Positions 7,496 to 15,173 of a stretch of 64,000 bases of DNA are shown one piece after another. Position 1 is the first letter of the stretch, and each line of letters begins with the position of its first letter. The translations under genes and the position numbers were made by a program. The notes beneath the pieces were generated by a model. It ran no database searches and was not told where the DNA came from. It saw nothing but the letters and a program-made list of their open reading frames with translations. The stretch is from the NCBI RefSeq assembly GCF_003353055.1, contig NZ_QKWJ01000025.1, forward strand, positions 37,743 to 101,742, given 5' to 3'. The stretch comes from Cupriavidus lacunae. Lineage in GTDB: Bacteria > Pseudomonadota > Gammaproteobacteria > Burkholderiales > Burkholderiaceae.

Positions 7496-8968
7496 ATGAG
7501 CGGGCTTGTCAGCATGAATCTGGTAACGCTGCTGTACCTGGTGGCCTCAGTGTGCTTCATCCAGGCACTCAAGGGACTGTCCCATCCGGCCACGGCGCGG
7601 CGCGGTAATGCCTTCGGCATGACGGGCATGGCCATTGCGATGCTCACCACCTTTGCGTTGATCGCACGGCTCAAGGAGACATTGCTCGCGGCCGGCGCGG
7701 CGCAGGCATCGGTGGCTTCCGGGCTGGCGCTGATCCTCGCAGCATTGGTGGTGGGCGGTGGTCTTGGTGCTTACGTTGCCCGCAAGGTGGAAATGACCAA
7801 GATGCCGGAACTGGTGGCGGCGATGCACTCGCTCATCGGTCTGGCGGCGGTGTTCATTGCGGTGGCCGCCGTGGCGGAACCCTCCGCTTTCGGCATTGCA
7901 CCGGCTGGTTCGCATGAAATCCCGCTGGGCAACCGTATCGAGCTGTTCATCGGCAGCTTTGTCGGTGCCATCACCTTCTCGGGCTCGGTGATTGCCTTCG
8001 GCAAGCTATCGGGCAAGTACAAGTTCCGACTGTTCCAGGGGGCACCGGTGCAGTTCGCCGGGCAGCATTGGCTCAACCTGCTGATGGCGGTGGCCATGAT
8101 CGGCTTGGGCGTGGCGTTCTTCCTGTCGCAAGCCTGGCTACCCTTCATTCTCATGCTCACGATTGCCTTCGTGCTTGGCGTGCTGATCATCATCCCGATC
8201 GGCGGCGCCGACATGCCAGTGGTGGTGTCGATGCTGAACTCGTACTCTGGCTGGGCGGCGGCCGGTATCGGCTTCTCGCTGAATAACCCGATGCTGATCA
8301 TCGCGGGTTCGCTCGTGGGGTCGTCCGGTGCGATCCTCTCGTACATCATGTGCCGCGCGATGAACCGGTCGTTCTTCAACGTGATCCTGGGCGGTTTTGG
8401 TGGCGAGGGCGCATCCGCCACGCCAGGCGGCGCACAGCAGCAGCGCCCGGTGAAGGCCGGGTCGGCCGACGATGCAGCGTTCGTGATGAGCAATGCCGAG
8501 AGCGTGATCATCGTGCCGGGCTATGGTCTGGCGGTGGCACGCGCCCAGCATGCGCTCAAGGAGCTGACCGAGCAGCTGTCGGAGAGGGGTGTGACGGTCA
8601 AGTATGCGATCCACCCGGTGGCGGGCCGCATGCCGGGCCACATGAACGTGCTGCTGGCGGAAGCCGAGGTGCCCTACGACCAGGTCTTCGAAATGGAAGA
8701 TATCAACGGTGAATTCGGTCAGGCCGACGTGGTGCTTGTGCTGGGTGCCAACGACGTGGTCAACCCGGCGGCCAAGACCGATCCCAAGTCCCCCATCGCC
8801 GGCATGCCGATCCTCGAGGCTTACAGGGCCAAGACCGTGATTGTCAACAAGCGCTCGATGAACGCCGGCTATGCCGGACTGGACAACGACCTGTTCTACA
8901 TGGACAAGACCATGATGGTCTTCGGCGATGCCAAGAAAGTGGTCGAGGACATGGTCAAGGCGGTCTGA
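7496..8968 (+). CDS. pntB: NAD(P) transhydrogenase subunit beta, orphan copy
   Basis: A 490-residue protein with the usual PntB layout. The membrane domain (about 1-270) carries many hydrophobic helices, with GGADMPVVVSMLNSYSGWAA at its conserved end. The C-terminal NADP(H)-binding domain III (about 320-490) has PGYGLAVARAQHALKEL, HPVAGRMPGHMNVLLAEA, VLGANDVVNPAA and NKRSMNAGYAGLDNDLFY. With PntA it couples proton translocation to hydride transfer from NADH to NADP. ATG 7496 follows GAGGCGG; ATG 7514 is an alternative. No pntA lies upstream: the preceding sequence is the kinase remnant on the other strand. The protein is intact but lacks partner genes and an evident promoter, so it can only work with subunits encoded elsewhere. 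Confidence 0.9.
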   Translation: MSGLVSMNLVTLLYLVASVCFIQALKGLSHPATARRGNAFGMTGMAIAMLTTFALIARLKETLLAAGAAQASVASGLALILAALVVGGGLGAYVARKVEMTKMPELVAAMHSLIGLAAVFIAVAAVAEPSAFGIAPAGSHEIPLGNRIELFIGSFVGAITFSGSVIAFGKLSGKYKFRLFQGAPVQFAGQHWLNLLMAVAMIGLGVAFFLSQAWLPFILMLTIAFVLGVLIIIPIGGADMPVVVSMLNSYSGWAAAGIGFSLNNPMLIIAGSLVGSSGAILSYIMCRAMNRSFFNVILGGFGGEGASATPGGAQQQRPVKAGSADDAAFVMSNAESVIIVPGYGLAVARAQHALKELTEQLSERGVTVKYAIHPVAGRMPGHMNVLLAEAEVPYDQVFEMEDINGEFGQADVVLVLGANDVVNPAAKTDPKSPIAGMPILEAYRAKTVIVNKRSMNAGYAGLDNDLFYMDKTMMVFGDAKKVVEDMVKAV

Positions 8969-8989
8969 AGCCTGTGTCAGGCTGCCGTG

Positions 8990-9069
8990 AAGTGTTCCAC
9001 CTGGCCAAGTTCAACAGCATCTCGCATCTGGACGCACCGGAGCGGCGCGACTTCCAGACCTACGGCTAA
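8990..9069 (+). pseudogene. Possible C-terminal fragment of an unidentified gene
   Basis: Between pntB and the phosphotransferase one plus-strand frame reads like a protein tail (EVFHLAKFNSISHLDAPE, then RRDFQTYG) and ends at TAA 9067-9069. There is no start or ribosome site, and the stop codon of pntB lies just upstream. I do not recognise the parent protein. It may be debris from another gene lost in a local deletion, or a chance open stretch. Confidence 0.25.
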
Positions 9070-9088
9070 CTTCCGAACGATTCTCACC

Positions 9089-10120
9089 ATGACACAAGAC
9101 GCGCAGCACCTCGATCTCTCCAGGCTGGCGCAGTATCTGCAAGACCACGTGCCCGGCTTCGAAGGCCCCGTCAATGCCGAGAAATTCTCCGGCGGCCAGT
9201 CGAACCCGACCTTTCTCCTGCAGACCCCAACGGCGCGTTACGTGTTGCGGCGACAGCCGCCGGGCGATCTGCTGAAATCCGCCCACGCCGTAGATCGCGA
9301 ATTTCGCGTCCTCTGCGCGCTGCATGGCACAGCCGTGCCGGTGGCCAAGCCGTACCACCTGTGTGAGGACCGCGATGTGATCGGCAGCATGTTCTACGTC
9401 ATGCGTTATGAGGAGGGACGCATCTTCTGGAGCCCGACCCTGGGCGAAGTGCCCCAGGCGGACCGCGCCGCATGCTACGACGCGATGGTGCGCACCATGG
9501 CTGCGCTGCACGATGTTGACGTGGCGGCGGTCGGGCTGGCCGACTACGGCAAGCCGGGCAACTACTTCGAGCGCCAGATTGGCGTCTGGACCAAGCAGTA
9601 CCGGCTGGCGGAAACGCAACGCATCGACGCGATGGAAACGCTTATCGCGTGGCTGCCCGCATCCTGCCCCGCCGATACGGGCGCGCCGGTACTGGTGCAT
9701 GGAGACTTCCGGCTCGACAACATGATGTTCGATCCGCACGAATACCGGGTCAAAGCCGTGCTGGACTGGGAACTTTCGACACTCGGCAATCCGCTGGCGG
9801 ATCTCGCGTATTTCTGCATGTGCCTGCGGTTGCAGTCGAGTCCGCATATTCCGGGCCTGGCGGGGCAGAACCGTAAAGCGCTTGGGATTCCTGAAGAAGC
9901 CGAAATGGTGGCGCGCTACTGCGAGCTGCGAGGCCTTGCGCCAATCGAGAACTGGCTCTTCTACCTTGCGTTCAGTTTCTTCCGCCTGGCGGCCATCGCG
10001 CAGGGCGTCAAGAAGCGCGCGCTCAACGGCAACGCATCAAACACACAGGCGGGCAAGGCTGGCGATATGGCTGGGTTGCTGGCGGAACAGGCCGTGCTAC
10101 TGATCAACACCTGCGGCTGA
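9089..10120 (+). CDS. APH-family phosphotransferase (ACAD10-like kinase)
   Basis: A 343-residue protein of the aminoglycoside phosphotransferase/choline kinase fold. Motifs: ATP-loop region NAEKFSGGQSNPTFLLQ (about 30-46), catalytic loop HGDFRLDN (about 203-210) and the metal-binding DWE in LDWELSTLGNPLADLAYFC (about 227). In bacteria these proteins usually sit with acyl-CoA dehydrogenases and SDRs and are thought to phosphorylate hydroxyacyl intermediates. Here an SDR follows 76 bp downstream. ATG 9089 is chosen because the family begins there; the extra upstream frame overlaps the gene fragment at 8990. Substrate not determined. Confidence 0.88.
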   Translation: MTQDAQHLDLSRLAQYLQDHVPGFEGPVNAEKFSGGQSNPTFLLQTPTARYVLRRQPPGDLLKSAHAVDREFRVLCALHGTAVPVAKPYHLCEDRDVIGSMFYVMRYEEGRIFWSPTLGEVPQADRAACYDAMVRTMAALHDVDVAAVGLADYGKPGNYFERQIGVWTKQYRLAETQRIDAMETLIAWLPASCPADTGAPVLVHGDFRLDNMMFDPHEYRVKAVLDWELSTLGNPLADLAYFCMCLRLQSSPHIPGLAGQNRKALGIPEEAEMVARYCELRGLAPIENWLFYLAFSFFRLAAIAQGVKKRALNGNASNTQAGKAGDMAGLLAEQAVLLINTCG

Positions 10121-10196
10121 GGCTGCGGCGGGAATAACGGCCCATGCAAGCCGTCATCGACTTTCAACGACAGACATCCCCCCTGAGGAGCGAGAC

Positions 10197-10961
10197 ATGA
10201 GTACCAATCTGTTCGACCTGACCGGCAAGATCGCCATGGTGACGGGCGCAAGCCGCGGCATTGGCGAGGAGATCGCCAGGCTGCTCGCTGAGCAAGGCGC
10301 CTACGTCATCGTATCCAGCCGCAAAATCGACGATTGCCAGGCGGTTGTCAACGCCATCCGCGAGGCCGGCGGCAAGGCTGAGGCGCTGGCGTGCCACGTC
10401 GGCCGCATGGAAGATATCGAAGCCGCCTTTGCACATATCCGCAACACGCACGGCCGGCTCGACATTCTCATCAACAACGCCGCCGCCAATCCGTACTTCG
10501 GACACATCCTGGACACAAGCCTCGAGGCCTACAGCAAAACCGTGGAAGTGAATATCCGCGGATACTTCTTCATGTCGGTCGAGGCCGGCAAGCTGATGCG
10601 GGCGCAGGGCGGCGGCACGATCGTCAACACCGCCTCGGTCAACGCACTGCAGCCCGGCGACAAGCAGGGCATCTATTCCATCACCAAGGCTGCCGTAGCA
10701 CACATGACCCGCGCTTTCGCCAAGGAGTGCGGGCCGTACGGCATTCGCGTGAACGCACTGCTCCCAGGCCTGACCAAGACCAAGTTTGCGGGCGCGCTCT
10801 TCGAGGACAAAGCAATCTACGACCGCTGGATCAGCGAGATCCCGCTGCGCCGCCACGCAGAGCCGCGCGAAATGGCCGGTACGGTGCTCTATCTGGTGTC
10901 CGATGCAGCCAGCTTCACTAACGGTGAATGCGTCGTCGTCGATGGCGGCATGACCATCTGA
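10197..10961 (+). CDS. Short-chain dehydrogenase/reductase
   Basis: A 254-residue classical SDR. The cofactor motif TGASRGIG is at about 17-24, NNAA at about 90, a catalytic Ser in NTASVNAL, and the YSITK active site at Tyr160/Lys164. The C-terminal SFTNGECVVVDGGMTI is also typical. GAGGAGCGAG lies just upstream of the ATG. It probably oxidises or reduces a hydroxyacyl substrate together with the preceding APH-type kinase, with which it is probably co-transcribed. Specificity cannot be read from sequence. Confidence 0.9.
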   Translation: MSTNLFDLTGKIAMVTGASRGIGEEIARLLAEQGAYVIVSSRKIDDCQAVVNAIREAGGKAEALACHVGRMEDIEAAFAHIRNTHGRLDILINNAAANPYFGHILDTSLEAYSKTVEVNIRGYFFMSVEAGKLMRAQGGGTIVNTASVNALQPGDKQGIYSITKAAVAHMTRAFAKECGPYGIRVNALLPGLTKTKFAGALFEDKAIYDRWISEIPLRRHAEPREMAGTVLYLVSDAASFTNGECVVVDGGMTI

Positions 10962-11157
10962 GGCTGGAACCAGTGCCTGTCCGTGAGGCGACCAGCGGTC
11001 GCACGGAGAGCGCGGTGCCGCACAGAGTGGCCGCATCCTGGTGTGCCAATGTTTCTATAAAGAAACGTGACGGGTCCAGATAAATTACAACGCCGCTGCT
11101 CGCTGCAGCTATGCCGGGGGAACTCGGACCCAAGTCGGCATATAGCGAGGAGGCATC

Positions 11158-11313
11158 GTGAGCGAAGTCAAGATGGGCATACTGTCCCTGGCCCTGCTGG
11201 GGGGAGCCCTTTATGCATTGGCAAGCACGTTGGGCATGAATTCGAGCATTGCCGATATGGCGGGGCAACTCGTGCAGCTAGGTTCGGATCTGCTGCACCG
11301 GCTATGGCTCTAA
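11158..11313 (+). CDS. Small single-span membrane protein (51 residues)
   Basis: GTG at 11158 is preceded by a strong ribosome site (GCGAGGAGG) and opens a 51-codon frame ending at TAA 11311. The product has a short charged N-terminus (MSEVKMG), one hydrophobic helix (about 7-24, ILSLALLGGALYALAS) and an amphipathic tail (LVQLGSDLLHRLWL). I know no family for it. The support is the ribosome site and the membrane-protein-like composition. A hairpin GTTTCT/AGAAAC around ATAA lies about 100 bp upstream. Confidence 0.45.
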   Translation: MSEVKMGILSLALLGGALYALASTLGMNSSIADMAGQLVQLGSDLLHRLWL

Positions 11314-11424
11314 GGAACCCCATGCGAGGCGCGCCAGGCAAGATTACCCGCGGCCGTGGCAGTCCGACGCTGAAGCTGAGGCCAGGGACAGGTGGGAGCG
11401 TCATAATCGCCTGGCGCCATCGTC

Positions 11425-11793
11425 TCAGCGTTTCCAGACAATCGGCGCGGTGGCGGAGCAATCGGTTACCTTGCCGAACCAGTTCCTGCTGGTGTTCAGC
11501 TTGAAGCGTTGGTTGTCCACGGGTTCGATCTGCCTGTGCCTTCGGTCGGCCAGGCTGTTGGCCACATTGATAGCGGCTGTCTTGCACTCGGCCGCCGCGG
11601 TACCGGGCAGCATCGTGAATCGCTGGTAACGGTAGTTGACCGTGAGCGTGAAGCCGTCCGGCACGTATTCCACCGTGTACTCCGTCGCCATGTCGTACGT
11701 GGACATCTGGCGGCCGGAATAGGGCGGCGCAGTGGTGGTGCAGGCAGCAAACACCACGCAGGCCATCACCGCCGGGATCTTCAGGTATTTCAC
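11425..11793 (-). CDS. Putative outer-membrane lipoprotein, unknown function
   Basis: A 122-residue protein read from GTG 11793, with GGAG 8 bp upstream. The N-terminus is a lipoprotein signal, KYLKIPAVMACVVFAAC, with the cysteine in a VFAAC lipobox, followed by TTTAPPYSGRQ. The mature part contains YTVEYVPDGFTLTVNYRYQR and two further cysteines (AAECKTAAI, VTDCSATAP) that could form a disulfide. It is small, exported and of no named family that I recognise. It ends about 110 bp from the small membrane ORF, convergent with it. Confidence 0.65.
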   Translation of the reverse strand: MKYLKIPAVMACVVFAACTTTAPPYSGRQMSTYDMATEYTVEYVPDGFTLTVNYRYQRFTMLPGTAAAECKTAAINVANSLADRRHRQIEPVDNQRFKLNTSRNWFGKVTDCSATAPIVWKR

Positions 11794-11880
11794 AGTGCGA
11801 TCTCCATTCGTGCCCACCCTGAATACGTACCCTCAAGAAGAGTGGATACCGGTGGCAAACCGTGGCAAACGCTGGGCAAC

Positions 11881-11913
11881 AAAAAACCCAGAAGGCCTTA
11901 CGCCGTCTGGGTT
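11881..11913 (-). terminator. Intrinsic terminator of tRNA-Val
   Basis: On the minus strand AACCCAGA (11913-11906) pairs with TCTGGGTT (11892-11885) around a 13-nt loop and runs into TTTT. It lies about 35 bp after the tRNA 3' end. Confidence 0.8.
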
Positions 11914-11947
11914 CCTTGGCAACGTAGGCAGTTGCTAGCCATTTGTC

Positions 11948-12022
11948 TGGTGGGTGGTACAGGGATTGAACCTGTGACCCCTGCCGTGTGAAGGCAGTGC
12001 TCTACCGCTGAGCTAACCACCC
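11948..12022 (-). tRNA. tRNA-Val (anticodon CAC)
   Basis: The minus strand folds as a full cloverleaf. Acceptor GGGTGGT (from 12022) pairs with ACCACCC, the D-arm is GCTC...GAGC, and the anticodon stem CTGCC/GGCAG has loop TTCACAC (anticodon CAC). The T-arm is ACAGG-TTCAATC-CCTGT, with discriminator A and an encoded CCA (11948-11950). A promoter lies upstream and a hairpin terminator downstream. Confidence 0.95.
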
Positions 12023-12063
12023 CTTACTGCGCCGTCGTTGCCGTCGTGTAGCGGAGAAATGAG

Positions 12064-12092
12064 ATTATGCAGAGGTTCTTGTATCTTGTAAA
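12064..12092 (-). promoter_or_regulatory. Sigma70 promoter of tRNA-Val
   Basis: On the minus strand TTTACA (12092-12087), a 17-bp spacer and CATAAT (12069-12064) lie about 42 bp before the tRNA. Each hexamer matches the consensus at five of six positions. Confidence 0.7.
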
Positions 12093-12110
12093 GCCCTTTT
12101 TTGATTTTTG

Positions 12111-12842
12111 TCAGGCGGCCAGGCTTCCGGGCTCCGCCGCGGGGGCTTCCTGCCACACGGTCTTGCCGCCGCTGGCCTTGTCCAGCCCCTTGAGCAGGTC
12201 GAGGTGGGCCAGCTGTTCCTCTTCCGTGGCGCGCAGCACAGGCAGGGCGAGGCGCGACAGGTCGGCCGCGGCAACCGCGCCGCCGTGGCTTGTGCTGCTG
12301 TCGTGCATGTCGATCACCAGCGAATCCTGGCCGCGCGTCATGGCCAGGTAGACCTCGGCCAGCAACTCGGCATCCAGCAGTGCGCCGTGCAGCGTGCGGT
12401 GGGCGTTGCTGATGCCCAGGCGGTCGCACAGGGCGTCGAGCGAGTTGCGCTTGCCGGGGAACATCTGGCGGGCTTCGCGCAGGGTATCGATCACATTACC
12501 TGCATGCTGGCGGAACGGCGGCAGGCCCAGCCGCTGGAATTCCATGTCGAGGAAGCCCAGGTCGAACGGCGCGTTGTGGATGATCAGTTCGGCCTCCTGG
12601 ACGAACTCGCGGATGTCGTCGGCGACTTCGGCAAAGCGGGGCTTGTCGGCCAGGAATTCGACCGTGATACCGTGGACGGCGATCGCGCCCTCGTCGATAT
12701 CGCGTTCCGGATTGACGTAGAAGTGCAGGTGGCGCCCCGTCAGGCGGCGGTTCATCAACTCGACGCAGCCGATTTCAATCAGGCGGTCGCCGGTGGCGGC
12801 ATTCAGGCCGGTGGTTTCGGTATCGAGAACGATTTGTCGCAT
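12111..12842 (-). CDS. dnaQ: DNA polymerase III epsilon subunit, 3'-5' proofreading exonuclease
   Basis: A 243-residue DEDDh exonuclease. Exo I motif VLDTETTG at about 5-12, Exo II HNAPFDLGFLD at about 98-108, and Exo III HGALLDAELLAEVYLAM with the catalytic His and Asp. The C-terminal tail (about 185-243) should contact the alpha subunit. It removes misincorporated bases during replication. The start chosen is ATG 12842 (MRQIVLDTETTG); another ATG lies three codons earlier. It follows rnhA by 67 bp on the same strand, the usual betaproteobacterial rnhA-dnaQ order. Confidence 0.95.
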   Translation of the reverse strand: MRQIVLDTETTGLNAATGDRLIEIGCVELMNRRLTGRHLHFYVNPERDIDEGAIAVHGITVEFLADKPRFAEVADDIREFVQEAELIIHNAPFDLGFLDMEFQRLGLPPFRQHAGNVIDTLREARQMFPGKRNSLDALCDRLGISNAHRTLHGALLDAELLAEVYLAMTRGQDSLVIDMHDSSTSHGGAVAAADLSRLALPVLRATEEEQLAHLDLLKGLDKASGGKTVWQEAPAAEPGSLAA

Positions 12843-12909
12843 GGCGGGCATTCTAGCGGAGCGGCGGGCGCCTTCCGCGGTTGTTGTGGCTGGTTGTGAC
12901 GAATCCAGG

Positions 12910-13347
12910 TCAGCGGCCGATCGATTCGACGCCGCGGTTGGCCAGCGCGTCGGCGCGCTCATTGCCGGGGTGGCCGTTGTGGCCGCGCACCCAGTGCCAC
13001 GAGACCTGGTGCGGCTGCGCCAGGGTGTCCAGTTCCTGCCACAGGTCGGCGTTCTTGACGGGCTTCTTGTCGGCGGTCTTCCAGCCGCGGGCTTTCCAGC
13101 CGGGCAGCCATTCGCTGATGCCCTTCTGCACGTACTGCGAGTCGGTGTAGACGCGCACGACGCAGGGCCGCTTGAGCGCGCGCAGCGCTTCGATCACGGC
13201 GGTCATTTCCATGCGGTTGTTGGTGGTGTTCGGCTCGCCGCCGAACAGTTCTTTTTCGCTGGTGCCGGCGATGAGCACCGCGCCCCAGCCGCCGCGGCCG
13301 GGATTGCCCTTGCAGGCGCCGTCGGAATAGATCGTGACTTCTTGCAT
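12910..13347 (-). CDS. rnhA: Ribonuclease HI
   Basis: A 145-residue enzyme that cleaves RNA in RNA:DNA hybrids. All active-site residues are visible: Asp in IYSDGACKGNPG, Glu in NNRMEMTAVIEAL, Asp in RVYTDSQYV, His and the last Asp in WVRGHNGHPGNERADALA. The basic protrusion (WLPGWKARGWKTADKKPVKN) is also present. Length equals the E. coli enzyme within ten residues. It starts at ATG 13347 (MQEVTIYSDG); longer upstream frame is antisense of other genes. Probably an operon with the methyltransferase upstream and dnaQ downstream. Confidence 0.95.
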   Translation of the reverse strand: MQEVTIYSDGACKGNPGRGGWGAVLIAGTSEKELFGGEPNTTNNRMEMTAVIEALRALKRPCVVRVYTDSQYVQKGISEWLPGWKARGWKTADKKPVKNADLWQELDTLAQPHQVSWHWVRGHNGHPGNERADALANRGVESIGR

Positions 13348-13418
13348 GTGATTCCGTGGTGGCCACCCGCGTGGCGGGTGGCGCATTGAAGGTGTCAGGG
13401 GAAGCGCGCCGGACCGCG

Positions 13419-14219
13419 TCAGCGCTCTTCGCCGGGGGTCTTGCCGTGCGTGCCGGTGGGGGTGGCCACGGGCGACGATACCGGGGCCAGCGCCGGTTTG
13501 CTCTTCCAGGCCGGTCCGACCAGGCGGATATTGCGTACGCGCTTGATCGCCGAGATCATATAGACCGCACCGAAGATCGGCCACCAGCGGTCGCCGGCCT
13601 TTTCCATGAAGGCGGCGCGCTGCAGCCAGCGGTCGGTGCGGTAGGGCGGGCAGTAGCAGCCGAAGCGGCCGCGGATGATATCGAAGCCCAGCAGCTTGAG
13701 CCAGTCCTTGATGCGCACGAAGCCGATCTGCTGCGCGTCCGTGGGCAGGAAGGGCGTGGCGCCAAGCCGGTTCATGCCCTGGCGCGCGCCCCACAGGCTC
13801 ATCGGGTTGAAGCAGGTGACCACCACGCGGCCTTCGGGCATCAGCACCCGCGAGACCTCGCGCAGCACTTCGTGCGGGTCTTCGGCGAATTCCAGGATGT
13901 GGGGCAGGGTGACCAGGTCGATGCTCTGGGTATCGAACGGCAGTTCGTCGAAGCGGCACAGCAGCTGGCGGGCGTCCGGATGTGCCGCACGCGGCCCGTG
14001 CGGTCCGCTGGACGGGTCCAGCGCCAGCGCCGAGAACGGCATCCGGTTCTCGCGCAGGGTGTCGATAAAGGGCAGGCCCATCTGGACGGCGTGGTAGCCG
14101 AAGATGTCGGTCACGATCCGGTCGTATTGCTGCGCCTCCCAGCGCAGCATGTACTCACCGGGAGGCGAGGCCAGCCAGTCTTCCCAGCTTACAATTGGAT
14201 GTTTGGGACGATTGGACAT
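13419..14219 (-). CDS. SAM-dependent class I methyltransferase
   Basis: A 266-residue protein starting at ATG 14219 (MSNRPKHPIVSWEDWLASPP). It has a type-11 methyltransferase core: ELPFDTQSIDLVTLPHILEF, EDPHEVLREVSRVLMPEGRV and VVTCFNPMSLWGARQ. The first SAM-binding glycine loop is weak, as is common in the YafS-like group that accompanies gloB and rnhA in gamma- and betaproteobacteria. Substrate unknown. The C-terminus is rich in Pro, Thr and Ser. Only about 12 bp separate its start from that of the divergent gloB, so each promoter must lie inside the other gene or overlap. Confidence 0.85.
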   Translation of the reverse strand: MSNRPKHPIVSWEDWLASPPGEYMLRWEAQQYDRIVTDIFGYHAVQMGLPFIDTLRENRMPFSALALDPSSGPHGPRAAHPDARQLLCRFDELPFDTQSIDLVTLPHILEFAEDPHEVLREVSRVLMPEGRVVVTCFNPMSLWGARQGMNRLGATPFLPTDAQQIGFVRIKDWLKLLGFDIIRGRFGCYCPPYRTDRWLQRAAFMEKAGDRWWPIFGAVYMISAIKRVRNIRLVGPAWKSKPALAPVSSPVATPTGTHGKTPGEER

Positions 14220-14231
14220 AGGAGCATGCGC

Positions 14232-15032
14232 ATGTTGAAGGTTGAGCCGATCCCGGCGTTCCAGGATAACTATATCTGGGCCATCCACGACGGGCATTGC
14301 GCCGCCGTGGTCGATCCTGGCGAGGCCGCGCCGGTGGAACGCTTCCTGGCGCAAAGCGGTCTGGCTCTGGGCGCTATTGTAATCACCCATCACCACGGCG
14401 ATCACCAGGGTGGCGTGGCCGAGTTGCTGGCGGCGCACCCGCGCACGCCTGCGGGCGAGCCGATGCCGGTGCTGGGGCCGGCCGGCGAGCGTATCGGTGC
14501 GCGCACCCAGGCGCTGCGCGAGGGCGATGTGGCGACCCTCAAGGCGCCGGCGGTGACCCTGCGCGTGCTGGACGTGCCGGGGCACACGGCCGGCCATATC
14601 GCCTACGTGGGCGACCTGGGCGAAGCCGGCCCGGCGGTCTTCTGCGGCGATACCCTGTTCGCCAGCGGCTGCGGGCGGCTGTTCGAAGGCACGCCGGCGC
14701 AGATGCTGGATTCGCTCGACAAGCTGGCGGCGCTGCCGGGCGATACCCGCGTCTATTGCGCGCACGAGTACACGCACAGCAATGTGCGCTTCGCGCGCGC
14801 GGTCGAGCCGGGCAATGCCGCGCTGGCGGCGTGGGAGCAGCGCGTCGAGGCGCTGCGCGCGGCGGACCAGCCGACGCTGCCGACCACCATTGCCCACGAG
14901 CGCGAGGTCAATCCCTTCCTGCGCTCGCGCGAGCCGGCGGTGCGTGCGGCCGTGTCCGCCCAGGGCGGCGCCACCGCGGGCGACGCGCAGGCGTTCGGCG
15001 CGCTGCGCGGCTGGAAGGACAATTTCCGCTAG
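14232..15032 (+). CDS. gloB: Hydroxyacylglutathione hydrolase (glyoxalase II)
   Basis: A 266-residue metallo-beta-lactamase-fold enzyme that hydrolyses S-lactoylglutathione, the second step of methylglyoxal detoxification. Metal ligands: THHHGDHQGG (about 50-59), VPGHTAGH, FCGDTLFASGCGRLFEG and CAHEYTHSN. The C-terminal glutathione-binding region includes the conserved REVNPFLR. ATG 14232 is chosen over 14226 because GGAG at 14221 is then 7 bp away. Confidence 0.95.
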   Translation: MLKVEPIPAFQDNYIWAIHDGHCAAVVDPGEAAPVERFLAQSGLALGAIVITHHHGDHQGGVAELLAAHPRTPAGEPMPVLGPAGERIGARTQALREGDVATLKAPAVTLRVLDVPGHTAGHIAYVGDLGEAGPAVFCGDTLFASGCGRLFEGTPAQMLDSLDKLAALPGDTRVYCAHEYTHSNVRFARAVEPGNAALAAWEQRVEALRAADQPTLPTTIAHEREVNPFLRSREPAVRAAVSAQGGATAGDAQAFGALRGWKDNFR

Positions 15033-15042
15033 GCTCGCCAGG

Positions 15043-15075
15043 GCTGCAATGCCTTGCGCCACAAGGCATTGCAGC
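15043..15075. terminator. Perfect 14-bp hairpin after gloB
   Basis: GCTGCAATGCCTTG (15043-15056), loop CGCCA, CAAGGCATTGCAGC (15062-15075). It starts 11 bp after the gloB stop. No U-run follows directly, so it may be a Rho-assisted terminator or an RNA-stabilising structure. Confidence 0.55.
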
Positions 15076-15109
15076 GGCCCGCCGGATACGGGATATGTGG
15101 AAAATCTGA

Positions 15110-15138
15110 TTGACGCGATACGCGGTTTTTTTTAGCAT
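15110..15138 (+). promoter_or_regulatory. Probable sigma70 promoter of mltD
   Basis: TTGACG (15110-15115), a 17-bp spacer ending in a run of T, and TAGCAT (15133-15138), 36 bp before the mltD start. Confidence 0.55.
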
Positions 15139-15173
15139 CACGCATCCTTTTAGCGTCACGATTTGAGAACTTA

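Noticed and set aside
14220..15062. Upstream extension of the methyltransferase frame across gloB
   Set aside because: The methyltransferase family begins at MSNRPKHP (14219); the extension is antisense to gloB.
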